A DNA stretch of 64,000 nucleotides, from assembly GCF_964355755.1 (NCBI RefSeq), contig NC_092675.1, positions 30,900,912-30,964,911 of the forward strand, written 5' to 3'. Under the pieces are notes generated by a model. It saw only the letters and a list, made by a program, of their open reading frames with translations. It made no database searches and was not told where the DNA came from. The position numbers and the translations under genes are program-made. Below are positions 44,926-57,291 of this stretch, in pieces. Numbering within the stretch: the first letter of the stretch is position 1; every line of letters begins with the position of its first letter. This stretch comes from Antedon mediterranea (Eukaryota > Echinodermata > Crinoidea > Comatulida > Antedonidae).

Positions 44926-46165
44926 TGAATTCTAATATATTTTCGTATGTTAATACACTGTGCTCAAGTGGACCCAATTTGGAGCCAGTGGAGCACAGTG
45001 ATATAAAATAGAAATAAGTCACTGAATTTTAATATCTTTTCGTATGTTAATACACTGTGCTCAAGAAGTGGACCCAATATGGAGCCAGTGGAGCAGTGAT
45101 ATAAAATAGAAATAAGTCACTGAATTTTAATATCTTTTCGTATGTTAATACACTGTGCTCAAGTGGACCCAACCCAATTTGGAGCTAGGGGAGCACAGTG
45201 ATATAGAAATGTCACTGAATTTTAATATCTTTTCGTATGTTAATACACTGTGCTCAAGTGGATCCAATTTGGAGCCAGTGGAGCACAGTGATATAAAATA
45301 GAAATAAGTCACTACATTTTAATATCTTTTCATATGTTAATACACTGTGCTCAAGTGGACACAATTTGGAGCCAGTGGAGCACAGTGATATAAATAAAAA
45401 AAAGTCACTGAATTTTAATATCTTTTCGTATGTTAATACACTGTGCTCAAGTGGACCCAATTTGGAGCCAGTGGAGCACAGTGATATAAAATAGAAAAAA
45501 GTCACTGAATTTTAATATCTTTTCGTATGTTAATACACTATGCTCAAGTGGACCCGATTTGGAGCCAGTGGAGCACAGTGATATAAAATAGAAATAAGTC
45601 ACTAAATTTTAATATCTTTTCGTATATTAATACACTGTGCTCAAGTGGACACAATTTGGAGCCAGGGGAGCACAGTGATATAAATAGAAAAAAGTCACTG
45701 AATTTTAATATCTTTTCGTATGTTAATACACTGTGCTCAAGTGGACCCAATTTGGAGCCAGTGGAGCACAGTGATATAAAATAGAAAAAAGTCACTGAAT
45801 CTTAATATCTTTTCGTATGTTAATACACTGTGCTCAAGTGGACCCAATTTGGCGAAAGGAGAGCACATACAGTGATATAAAATATAGAAATAAGTCATTG
45901 AATGTTAATATATTTTCGTATGTTAATATACTGTGCTCAAGTGGACCTAATTTGGCGCCAGCGGAGCACAGTGATATAAAATGGAAAAAGTCACTGAACT
46001 TTAATATCTTTTCGTATTTAATATACACTATGCTCAAGTGGACGCGATTTGGCGCGCGCGCCAGTGAGCACAGTAATATAAAAATAGAAAAAAGTCACTA
46101 AATTTTAATATCTTTTCGTATGTTAATACACTGTGCTCAAGTGGACCCAATTTGGCACCAATGGG
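44926..46165 (+). repeat. S2 left array, about 13 units of about 97 bp
   Basis: The unit is gttaatacactgtgctcaag, tggacccaatttggagccag, tggagcacagtgatataaaa and a spacer. The core again fits cactgtg, 11 nt, ccaatttgg, 11 nt, cacagtg. Towards the right end the units become more diverged. Confidence 0.93.
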
Positions 46166-46786
46166 AGCACAGGGAAATAGTCACATACAAAAACATCGAG
46201 AAAAAATACTTCTGGAATTTAAAAATATTTCAAACTTGGTATATATGTTCAATATCGGTTAGGTACTCCATCCGTAAACCAAACGAAAAAATAGTTTCAA
46301 GCCACATCAGTGATTTTAATAACTTGCGTTCGCTTAAGATAATACTTATGAAAAAACATATAATTCCGACACATGTTAAACTCTAATAATGATTTTGACA
46401 AAAAAAAAAAACGGTTAGGAATTCGATTTTTTCCCTGTAAATTGAGCAACTTAAATTAAAAATATACCAAGAAATATATATTGAAATCAAGGAGTTTTTT
46501 TTTTTTACAAAAGAAATGTTCGTATGTTAATACACTGTGCTCCAGTGGATCCAATTTGGCGCCAGTGGAGCACAGGGAAATAGTCACATACAAAAATTTC
46601 TAGAAAAAATATTTATCGAATTCAGAAATATTTCAAACTTGGTATATAAGTTCAATATCGGTTACTCCATCCGTAATGCAAAAGAAAAATTAGTTTCAAG
46701 CCACATTAGTGATTTTAATAATATCTCTCTTTCAAAATGAAATAAAGATAATATTTATTATTTTCCATAAAAAAAAAAAAAAATTC

Positions 46787-46858
46787 TGTAGAGGTTCGAA
46801 CCTGATCTACTAGTGTTGAGAGCACTCGAATCTGAGCATTACCCGTTACGCTACAAAG
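46787..46858 (-). mobile_element. Degenerate tRNA-like (SINE head) sequence
   Basis: The minus strand has an A-box-like tagcgtaacgggtaatgc, a B-box-like ggttcgaacc and a T15 run just downstream. An anticodon-like stem-loop (agtg ctctcaa cact) can be drawn, but spacing to the D arm is wrong for a working tRNA. It is probably a decayed tRNA-derived SINE. Confidence 0.35.
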
Positions 46859-46958
46859 TAGTTCATGACTGACCAGCTGATAAAAGTCTATTTATGCGTG
46901 CATTACGTAATTCATCATCACGTCATAACTATCATATTAACCTTGTTAAAACTAAAAT

Positions 46959-47219
46959 GACCAGTTAGCTCAGTCGCTTGAGCGTCGTGTTGACAACACG
47001 TATGTCGTGGGTTCGATTCCCATCCTGGTCGGTGGAATAGAGTTAAAGGTATGCGACCACTGTGTTTGGGGTTCACAGAATTATACGTCCCCCTTTCCAC
47101 CACACACCATGAGGCGACAACATCAATGCATCTGGTGATGTGGTGGAAATGACCCCAAAAGGCTGTGGCAGGGCCTTAGTGCTGAGGCAGGGAGAGCACA
47201 TTTAACACCTTTTTTTTAT
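46959..47219 (+). mobile_element. tRNA-derived SINE with a tRNA-Val(GAC)-like head
   Basis: The first 72 nt (46959-47030) fold like a tRNA. The acceptor gaccag pairs with ctggtc, the D arm is gctc/gagc, the anticodon loop is ttgacaa, and the T arm is gtgggttcgattcccat. There is a mismatch at acceptor pair 7 and at the base of the anticodon stem. A non-tRNA body of about 190 nt follows, ending gagcacatttaacacc and a T run. The extended body argues for a SINE rather than a functional tRNA gene. The gene-like frame on the minus strand is the usual translation artefact of such SINEs. Confidence 0.7.
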
Positions 47220-47689
47220 TTAAATTTTTTTTTTCAACAGTGTATTCGATTTTGTAAATTTTATGTTTGCCGCCCTCAATTTTAAAAATTGAATTGAATT
47301 TTTTTTTCATTGCAGGTGTACGAAACGGTTTGGTATGCCGTGCGTTGTTATGCAATGGTTGTGCAGGTGTAGTGGGAAAGATTGTATTGCGGTCAATACA
47401 AAATTGGTAGCGAAATGTCCGATTCATGCATGATATTATTGTATTGTAATATGTTATGAATAAACGTTTATGGTAGTTGGTGTGTGTATGGCCGAACCGT
47501 CCCAGAATAAACATGTTTTAAACAGATAGTTTGTCTCTCCGATGGTTTTTGTATGGGGACACTAAATAAGTATTTATTTTAGACAAACTCAAGTTATTAA
47601 AATTACTGATAGGACTTGAAACTAATTTTTCTTTTGCATTACGGATGAAGTAACCGATATTGAACATATACCAAGTTTGAAATATTTCT

Positions 47690-48020
47690 GTTCTCCACCA
47701 CTGGCGCCAAATTGTATCCACTGGAGCACAGTGTATTAACATACGAAAATATATTGAAACTTAAATTGGGTCCACTGGAGCACAGTGTATTAACATAGGA
47801 AAAGATATTAACATTCAGTGACTTATTTCTATGTTATATCATGTCACTGTGCTCCACTCGCTCCAAACTGGGTCCACTTGAGCACAGTGTATTAACATAC
47901 GAAAAGATATTGAAATAAGTGACTTCAAATTAGGTCCACTTGGGCACAGTGTATTAACATACGAAAAGATATTAAAATTAAGTGACGTTAGCCTATTTAT
48001 ATTTTATATCATTGTGCTCC
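47690..48020 (-). repeat. S2 right array, about 4 inverted units
   Basis: These are reverse-complement copies of the S2 unit (ccactggagcacagtgtatt, aacatacgaaaagatatt), less regular than the left array. One unit lacks half of its palindrome. Confidence 0.85.
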
Positions 48021-48128
48021 ACGAAACGGTTTGGTATGCTGTGCGTTGTTATGCAATGGTTGTGCAGGTGTAGTGAGAAAGATGGTATTGTTAGTCATTC
48101 GCAGTCAACACGCCACACTGTTAAATTC

Positions 48129-48700
48129 CAGGGGCGGATTGCTATAAGCGGTCTATAACCGGTCTTAGCGCTTAGCCGGCTATAATTCGTGACGTAGCAA
48201 GTAGTCTTATATTATAGACCATTGCTATACCGCGGTCTAACCTGTAAACGGTCTTTAAAATTAAAGCCTACTCGAAGGAGTCTTAAAACAGTCTTAAACC
48301 TCTCTTTTTGTTGCTTTTACGTATTATTTATCGTCAAAGACAACCAATTGAACGAGTTTTAAGTGTTAAATCAAATAATAACAGTGATTTTATTGTTATA
48401 TAGGCCTAGAATGGATTTTCTCGCGTAGAAATGTACGTACTGTTAACAAAGAATATAAATATTATCTTTGCTGTTAAGTTATGATTGTGAATTGAACAAG
48501 CGTGACGAACATTACCTTATTTGGTATTCTACGCGCAAAGTACGCCCTCAATTTGTTACTTTACGTGGTCTTATTTAAGACTGTTTTATAGCAATGGTCT
48601 ATCATGAGTGGCTTTAATAAGACCGTCTATCTGATAAAGCCGGCTTTAATCGGGGAGTTAAGACCATCAGTTAAGACTGTTTTATAGCAATCCACCCCTG
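48129..48700. mobile_element. hAT-like MITE, 572 bp, within S2
   Basis: It starts caggggcggattgctataa and ends ttatagcaatccacccctg, with one mismatch in the 19-bp inverted repeat. The interior has several ggtcttaa/ttaagac inverted words. No clear target duplication was found. Confidence 0.75.
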
Positions 48701-48809
48701 GTAATCAATGTTTAAAAAGGCATAAATGGCGCTCCGTAGAGAAGTAGAGTTGAATATACCTCTGCATTTTGGATAATTTTCTAAAAATATTATTTCGTTA
48801 GTTCAATAA

Positions 48810-48960
48810 ATTTATCTTTATCTTTATCTTTATTTATTCAAGATCCAACAACAGTGTATAAATGGTAAACAATACACAAAATACACAGACAATTTAAATA
48901 AAACAGATATTTAGATGATAGAAAAATTCAAGGTACATTGTTGATTAATAGAAGATTTTT
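48810..48960 (-). mobile_element. LINE 3' end with (AAGATA)n tail
   Basis: On the minus strand it ends tgttgttggatcttgaataa followed by ataaagataaagataaag. A relative with the same ttggatctt(g/t)aataaa ending is at 56886. Confidence 0.6.
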
Positions 48961-49451
48961 AGTAATTCCATGCTAGTTCTGCAAGGATTTTTTTTTTATA
49001 TTAGGTCTATTTTTTTTTACCTAACTTACAATGATTACAATACAAATACAAGAAAACAATAATAAACAAATATAAATAAAAGAACTCTGTGTTTTCTTGT
49101 TTAATTTAATATTTAGTTATTTAAAAAGTTTGAAACCAGTTAAGAGGGTACGTAATTTTAAACAGTTTATTTATTTTGCACAATAATAATATAGAAATAA
49201 ATTATATTGTACAAATATGAAAATAAAATTACATTTATTTTAAGCATGTTAAATGTACAATAAATTTGGTCAACCACTGTTTTACTTTGAGCAGGTACTA
49301 ATTAATATAATTGGTTCAAATTTTGTAATGGGTGATAAATATAAATATCCTGGCAATTCTTTATAAGAAAGTTCACAAAATTAAAACTCGAGGATCGGAG
49401 AAATGAAACGTGAGACGAATCTCTAGCTTGAAATTTGCCACTGTCGAAGAA

Positions 49452-49511
49452 ATGCCCTCGCGGCGATGTTGGATTATTGTACTGTATCCTGTTTTCATGA
49501 GAGAGAGAATG
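49452..49511 (+). CDS. Candidate first coding exon of the ST6GALNAC-like gene
   Basis: An open frame from ATG runs into a GTAAGT donor at 49512 in phase 0, matching the phase of the exon starting at 61796. Starting at the internal ATG gives MRERM joined to [20 protein letters not shown]. That is the expected short basic cytoplasmic tail before a signal anchor. The longer start adds 15 residues. The 12.3-kb intron is long for this window, and another first exon could exist between, so this is tentative. Confidence 0.35.
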
Positions 49512-50638
49512 GTAAGTATGTTTTTCTATTTTCAAGTGTGTTTTATCATTATTTTTCTATAAATATTTATAAGATTAACCGTTCGAACTTGTATTAAGGA
49601 AATCATTCTTTAATACTGTTTCTTTAAAAGCAATATTAGAACGGTAAATTCTATGATTATTATTTTAAAAAGTCCGTCATCTTTTTATATCAGATTTATT
49701 CACTTTTTCAATCCAGCCGGCCACCTCTCTAGCATAGCAGAGCCTAGGTATCATGTGCGGACAGAGTGCGGTGTGGTCTCACTGCTTTCGTACCACATAT
49801 CGGGGGGGAGCACTAGTTAATTTTCCTCTTGATCTAGACCTATACTAGTCTGCGTCTTCACAAATGTGTACATATGTTTTAGGTATTTTTTACCTCATAC
49901 CGTTTGTTTTTGTTTATTTCTAGGCCTATAAACATTTCTCTTGTTTTTTTTTAATGTTTTGATTTTCAACAAAATGTTCTGAATGTAGGCCTAGGTTTAT
50001 TTTTGTCAAGACTTTCAGATTTCACTGTTTTTTTGCTCCTTTCTTGAGAGTTTGTCAAACACATACAATGTAAAAATCACCCACCACACCTCTATTACAG
50101 TAGTATTAGCATTTACAGATGCCTCTTAGTCTTAGAAATTTTCTTCTATCAGAAAAATGTGGAATGTATTAATAATTATATTGAAAGTAAAATATGTTTT
50201 TCTAATTGAATCCAGTGTTTTATTATATTTATTTTCACCGTATGTTGTTCTTTTCCAACATGTTACTAATAAAAAGCTTCAGCTGGATTGACCACCTTCA
50301 TTAAATATTGTTGAAATAACATTAAATAAAAAAATTAAAACAAATAAGACCTCATGGCCTATGTGGGCAAAGTGAAACTTATACTACTTAATTAAACGAT
50401 TATATTATTATTATGTTAATTATAGAAAATCGTGTTAATAATAATCAGATTACGTTACATTACCGAAAGTGCTATTATACTCATTCACCATATAATGGAA
50501 ATCTACCAGATGGAACAGTATTTTGTTTGACTTTATAACAAAAGAACAATATTTTTTTGGTTGCCAGATTAAATGAAAGTATGTCATAATATTTAAATTG
50601 CATTATAACACAAGTGAATATTAAAACAATGTGACAAT

Positions 50639-52061
50639 GGGCCTGTTTCTGCTGCATAAAAAATAACCGGTTAAAATCGGTGTGAATAAATTAAAATCGG
50701 TGTGAATAAATTAACTCCATTTTCTTGGCAGCAGAAACAGGACAAATTTGTGGTAACCGGTTAAAAACACCAATTTAAATCGGTGTTAGAACGCCGTTTA
50801 ACCGGTTATCGCTGAGCAATTCTTAGCTGCAACACGAAATAACGGTTATTTGATTGACAGTTGTGACCCCGGGTCAGATACCGTCGCATACACGATGTGT
50901 GTTTTCCTCGTGGTTTTGACAGTCGAACGAAGAAGTGAACATGTATGTGGATGAATGAAATCACAAGATATGTTATTCAGTTGTGGGGGGAGAGAAAGTA
51001 CGGAGAAGGATGGCAGGCAATAGAAAAGAATCACAGATAATAAATAAGAGCATTTTTGCGAAAGTAAAAGAGGAATTTGGGGTGGAGTTCCGGGGACTAC
51101 CCAACAAGCTTCTAAGCAATTTGAGGCGTTAGTACACGCTCGCGAACGAAGGAGAGGGTATGGATGGTCCTATATAAACACCAAAACGGAAACAAAAGGG
51201 ACTCAGAATGTTGGAAATACCTACCAAACGAGAGTAGATAATGGTTAATTAATTATGAAAACCCAAATTTTATAGCAAAAATCATCCGAATTTATGTTAT
51301 AAACGATGAATTTAGCAACAAAAACTTAATCCAAACGAGCGTATTTATGGCACGCCCTTAGTGCCTTTAATAGGAGAACAATGAACAATCTTACTTTGAT
51401 CATTTTACATATAATTTTTTTAGAAAAACATCACATCGACCGCAAACAAAGGTTATAAGAGCCTTTGATAATATATTAAATATGATTTTATTAAGCATAG
51501 AAATGTGTTATTATTTATGTTAGTACATAAATATACGAAACAATGTTTAATATTGTTTCCGTTTGGTTTTTTGTAGGACTGCGCTCGCGAAAGACAACAG
51601 TCGTTCACGTGGGAAGGGCCGTGTGTCATATCGCCTTTGTTGAGGAATTAGGCTAGATAAAAATTATCCTAGGCGGTCGGGCGCTGCACGACCCTCCCCA
51701 TGTTATTGAAGGCGCCATGAGAATTAATTTTATTACCGATGGTAAGTAGGCTTTACAAAAAAACAAAATTTGTAGACCTGGAGACAACATTTTATTATGT
51801 TAACATGTTTAAGATGGCAATATCACACACGTGTGTACTACCGTGTACTGATGTCGATGTAAACAAACAGCCAACTTACTACTTCCGTCTGAGTGTATTG
51901 CATTTTGGGTAATGATGACGTTTTGCTCGACGACCACCCATAGATTTAACCGGTTATTTCGGAGCACAAATTGAGCAGAAACGCGGTCTTGTTATTGTTA
52001 TCTATTTTTAATCTATTTTAAAATAACCGGTTAAATTGCGTTATGCAGCAGAAACAGACCC
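50639..52061. mobile_element. MULE-like DNA transposon, 1.42 kb, with decayed Myb/SANT-like domain
   Basis: The ends gggcctgtttctgctgcata and, inverted, gggtctgtttctgctgcata are flanked by an identical aatgtgacaat at 50628-50638 and 52062-52072. A 9-11-bp duplication fits Mutator-like elements. Several ataaccggttaaa palindromic words lie near both ends. At about 50949-51128 the plus strand reads WMNEITRYVIQLWGERKYGE, GWQAIEKNHR, stop, then in another frame NKSIFAKVKEEFGVEF and LPNKLLSNLRR. This resembles a Myb/SANT-like DNA-binding domain of transposon origin, broken by stops and a frameshift. No catalytic domain was seen. Confidence 0.7.
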
Positions 52062-53884
52062 AATGTGACAATGTGACAATGAAACATTTTCTTTTGTACT
52101 ATCCAATGTCAATCTTGGAATACCAGAACAATATAGACTGATAACTAATCATATGAAACTCTAGAAAGCTTTTTGCCATTAAAAAAAATTTTATTAAAAC
52201 AGATTATTCTCTACGAATGTTTGATAACATTTATTACTGTACATATTTCTTTTCCTTATATACACTTTACAGTAGTATTTCATTTCCACAAAGACATAAA
52301 AAACAACCACAGTCCGCCAATACACATATTTTATGTTTTGTTGGAAATTAAGCATAAATGAAAATTGCCAATTAATAACATTAAATGCTAAATTTGAAGT
52401 ATTAATAAATTAAGATAAGAACACATCAATGTGTAAAGTTTAAAATGTAGGAATAGGACAAGCCGGTTACTTTCAAATTTAGTTCTAATAAAAGTAGAAC
52501 TGGCTTGTTGTTGCAAAGATAAAGGAAATCCTAGAAGACATTATTAAGTTTACTTGACTTCTTTAGATTGATGTCAAAGGTCATCTTTGAATAAACTAAT
52601 TTGTATGCTCAATTAACAAACCTTCCAAATGAGTTTATTTTGTTGTGGATTAATAAACCATCATGTATGATCTTTATATTAATTGTTTGTTTTATTTATG
52701 CACACATCCTGGTATGTTTATTCATAGAGATATTATAGTAATATCTCTATGGTTTATTCAAAGAAAAAAGCGATTAAAATAAATCTTAGAAAAAAAGTAT
52801 AAAAAGAAAATTGTGATTTGAGATTAATTGTAATACTTGTTTTTATCATATCAAATCAGTGACACACACAGGTACAGACACTAATCGGCATCCTTCTCCT
52901 TGCCAATGCTCATTTCGATCGAAAAGCAAGTTGATGTTAGTTTTAGAAAATCCATAAAAGATATTTAGATTATTATTGTTATATTGTATACTTATTAAAT
53001 GTGAAAAAAGATCGAATGTCATATACAGTACAGTGTTCAAAACAGTGTGTGGTAAAGCACTAAACACTTTTAATTTTCAAGATTCACATTGAACCCACTC
53101 CCCACCCTCCCAAATCCTCCTTGCTGAGTAATAGAATTTCGTCTGTGCCTATAAAATTAATTAAAAGTGATATTTTCAAGAGTAATTTATTGAAATGAAA
53201 TCTATGTTAGCTTTTTAAACAGTATGTTTTATTTTATTAAAATCTCCAAAGCAGCAGCTGTAAATGAAAGTTTTAGCACTTAGACTATACTTGGCAGCCT
53301 TTTAGCAAGACTGTACTTGGCGGCCTTTCAATAATATTGATTCTGACATCAACACATTAATACACAAATTGTATTTCATAACATTGAACAATACTTCTTT
53401 CAATTGTCTATAATATATATTGTTTGAAGGTTTTCATGATGAAATCAATATGTTGAAAACCATGAGTTATAGTTCTGAAAGAACTGTTGAGTTTCTCAAC
53501 ATTTCAATCAATATACTTCGATCATCCTTTATTCAATTAAGCTTTATTGCAACAAAATTGCAAAGAAAAACATATATAAATATGTGTGAACTTTATTCGA
53601 ACAATCATACATTTTTTTGGTATTATAATGGTAACTAAACCAGTGAATTTTGGTATTATAATGGTAACTAAACCAGTGAATTTTACCAAAAAAATTTATA
53701 TTTTATAAAATATATACTGCAGTGATTATTTACAGTAATGATAATAATAAAAATTAATTGTTTATTTATATTTGACTATTATTGGAAACAGAAGTTGAAT
53801 AATAAAATATTGAAAAATACAAAGTTTCATTAGAGGTTTGGAAATGGAAACAATTCACATTATGATTTAACAACCATATAAGTC

Positions 53885-54410
53885 ATAGTCATAGTCATAT
53901 ATACTTTATTGTCCATTTAAAAAACAGAAATGTGATTTGAAAACTGGCAAAATACACAAATATAAAATACAATTTACAAAAACACACACAAAAAGTTAAG
54001 AGGCTAAAAATTGTTAAAATTAGATAAAAATTATTATTATTTAATTATATTATATGATTTATTATTATATTGAACTAACGATGATTTAAAGTTTATATAA
54101 AAGCATTAAAACTATAAAAATAAACAAAAGCGGTTACATTTTACCTTTGTACTCTGGAGTTATATAAGTGTATAGCATTAGGTACAAACGAGCACCTAAA
54201 CCGTTTTGTTTTGGTATTAAGTGCACGTAGTCTTATGCCAGAATTCATGAGAGCAAATTGTTTGTGAAGAGGATGTGTTTCATCATCAATGATACTTTTT
54301 ACTTTTTTTAACACATTTTCTTTATACAAGGATTCAACATCAATAAAACTGTATTTAAATAAAAATTTAAAAAACAGTAGGCCTATATGTATAAAATATT
54401 TACAATTCAA
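53885..54410 (-). mobile_element. LINE fragment: ORF C-terminus and tail
   Basis: The minus strand reads DDETHPLHKQFALMNSGIRL, RALNTKTKRFRCSFVPNAIH and LYNSR. This is the conserved end of many LINE reverse-transcriptase ORFs (HPLH...SGRRLR...KTxRxxxSFxPxAI). The 3' end at 53885 carries a (TGACTA)n tail. Upstream sequence decays into stops. Confidence 0.75.
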
Positions 54411-55516
54411 AGAAATGCCTTCAATATATCGATGAAAAATATGACAGAGAAGGAATTTGTTATTGTGATATTGCGAAAATAATAAAGAGTAGATAAAAAT
54501 TAATCCTTTAAATCAACATATTCTATAAATAAATATTTCAATTTAAACGTAGATTAAATTTAGAATCAACTATACATTATGTCTTTGTGGTTTTCTTTTT
54601 TCCAAGACTTTACACTTTTTTTAATCAACAAGAACTCCACATGTAATTAACATTTTTATCTACTATATTTGATCATTTTGAAGAGTATGATGCTTTTGAG
54701 TCAATCTGTTTTTGTTTGTAAATATTGTATTATGAATATGAAAAAGATGAGTCATGCTCATTAGATTTTAGTGTGGGTTCCAAATGGAGTTTTGACTTAA
54801 TACTGTAATAATATTAGTTAAAAAAGATGATTATTTTGGCACATGTGGCGTTTCATATGTACTGTACACTATGTATTTTCAGAAAAAATTTGAAATGTGG
54901 ACTAACATAAAAAAGACAATAAATGCAGACTTTATATTTGTTGTGAAACAGTGAGTTGTCTTTGTTTCCCTTTATTCAATGAATCTTAATCAACGGATCT
55001 TGCATTTATAAATTCAATTTTGAAATGTATTAATACATATTCAAGTTAGTACAGTAGGTAAGATGAATTTGATCTTCATGATACAATTAAGAATTGCAAA
55101 AAAGTCAGGCAGGACATAAAATCCACATAATTAGTTTTAAAAAATGCAAAAAAAACAATACATACAGAGTTGACTATATCTTAATTATTAACATAAAAAT
55201 CATAGTAAACATGATTGTTAAATTGCTAGATCTTTTTTTTCCATAACTACCTAAAATGTTATTCATTATTGTATAGTCTGCAAATAGACCCTTAAATTGG
55301 TATATAGTTAAGACATGGTGTCACCATGACATGGTGTCACCATATATGCAATTAACTAATAGTAATACCAGTGACTTTTTGAGCTATATTTGATGAGAAA
55401 ATGACACGCCTACATAGTTTGAGTTACCACCACCAGTAGAAGCAGTTGAACAACCAGATGCATCATAATACATTGAATATTCAACCACACACATGGAATA
55501 GAAACATATGTGAAAA

Positions 55517-55568
55517 CAGACAGACATACTCAGACAGACAGACAGACAGACAGACAGACATACTCAGC
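55517..55568. repeat. (GACA)n microsatellite
   Basis: cagacaga repeats interrupted by catactca at both sides. Confidence 0.9.
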
Positions 55569-56218
55569 GTGTAAATTATAATAAGTCACAAAATCAAACC
55601 GTAATATATTAGAGTACATGAATAAGAGAAAGTTAATAGCAAACATTTTAAGCGTTACGTGATATTGTCAGCCTTTGGCACACAATGCAGTATTTGCTAC
55701 TATCACAACAATGAGAGAAGGTCTATACAGTAGGTATTAAAGAATTAAAGAACATATGTATAAACAATGTCATTTATTATAATCTACGTTTAATTACTTG
55801 AAATGCTCATGCTGATGCACTACAACACATGTTACTGTTTGTTTTGTTTTGTTTTTTTTTTTTTTTGTCTTTTTACTCTCTAAATTTAATCAGCTGATAT
55901 AGAACTTAAATATACACGGAAGGTAAAGGAATCATTTTAATTAATTGCTGGTACATTTTGCCAGAGTGACTTTATAGTCTGTCTGCATTTGCCTTGGATC
56001 AAACTTCCAGGAAATGGTTAAATACTTTCTTCCTTTAATAAACAATGGATTGTTTATGATGACTGCATTGAATGCCTTGCATTAAGTATGAACTGAGCTC
56101 TGGTAGGTTAACATAACACACAGGTCTCTGGAGGTGGCCACTGGTAAGAATATTATAGTGTTACTTAGCATTCATGCAATTACTGCTGTAAGTAATAGTA
56201 TGTTGCTTTATGTGCCTC

Positions 56219-56726
56219 TCTAAATTGAGTGAAGGGAGTGAGTGGAAACAGTTTGTAAATCACAACTAAATTGAGTGAAGGGAGTGAGTGGAAACAGTTT
56301 GTAAATCACAACTAAATTGAGTGAAGGGAGTGAGTGGAAACAGTTTGTAAATCACAACTAAATTGAGTGAAGGGAGTGAGTGGAAACAGTTTGTAAATCA
56401 CAACTAAATTGAGTGAAGGGAGTGAGTGGAAACAGTTTGTAAATCACAACTAAATTGAGTGAAGGGAGTGAGTGGAAACAGTTTGTAAATCACAACTAAA
56501 TTGAGTGAAGGGAGTGAGTGGAAACAGTTTGTAAATCACAACTAAATTGAGTGAAAGGAGTGAGTGGAAACAGTTTGTAAATCACAACTAAATTGAGTGA
56601 AGGGAGTGAGTGGAAACAGTTTGTAAATCACAACTAAATTGAGTGAAGGGAGTGAGTGGAAACAGTTTGTAAATCACAACTAAATTGAGTGAAGGGAGTG
56701 AGTGGAAACAGTTTGTAAATCACAAC
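56219..56726. repeat. 46-bp minisatellite, 11 copies
   Basis: The unit is ctaaattgagtgaagggagt, gagtggaaacagtttgtaaa and tcacaa, repeated exactly at 46 bp. Only one variant copy was noticed (gaaaggag). Confidence 0.96.
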
Positions 56727-56885
56727 GAAATTTTGATATTGATCATTTTTAGGAACACAATTTCAGATTATAGGCCTACACAGTAAGTATAGTTTAAAGA
56801 GGTCATAGACCTGAAGAAATGCATACAGAATTTAAAAACATTCATTAGTCTGTACATGAGTGTACTGCTAAGTAGTAGCTACAAT

Positions 56886-57040
56886 TTTTATTTATTTATT
56901 TATTAAAGATCCAACAGTCAAAAACCAATACAGGATAGCCATACAGTAATAATAATATAAAATGTGGTTTACATAAAAATATATCCAACATACTGCAAGA
57001 TCCAAGGCACTGGGCCTAAAATTCAAAATCCTGGATCCGC
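56886..57040 (-). mobile_element. LINE 3' end with (ATAAAT)-type tail
   Basis: The minus strand ends tgactgttggatctttaata followed by aataaataaataaa, the same family ending as at 48810. The interior is too short to classify. Confidence 0.55.
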
Positions 57041-57291
57041 CAATGTACAGTAAGAAAACAAACATATTATTATGTATTAAGGAATGGCATAAAAAATAAA
57101 GCGTCGTTATAGTTAAAAGTTGGTAGTTCAGGTCTCCAGACATTTTCGTCATAGTGGATGTGGGCGTCTACCTCCACCAAGCACGAGTACTTTATGACGT
57201 CAAGTTAAAATATAAAAAAATCTCATATCAATTGATTAGATTAACATATCCAGTAAATTGTATTCACATTTCCCACAATGTCATTATGTAA

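Larger units (their letters stand above)
44798..48749. mobile_element. S2: inverted-repeat element related to S1, about 4 kb
   Basis: The left end ctctacttctacggagcgcc atttatgcc is repeated inverted at 48721-48749 with a 2-nt insertion. It has a left array of about 13 units and a shorter inverted right array of about 4 units. Internal module copies (caaacttggtatat, gttcaatatcggtt) lie at 46180-46740 and, inverted, at 47560-47700. It carries nested SINE and MITE insertions and a direct repeat of about 70 bp (47318-47390 and 48022-48095). No transposase was recognised. Confidence 0.6.

Noticed and set aside
46959-47030. Functional tRNA-Val gene
   Set aside because: The acceptor and anticodon stems have mismatches and a SINE body follows directly, so a SINE is more likely.
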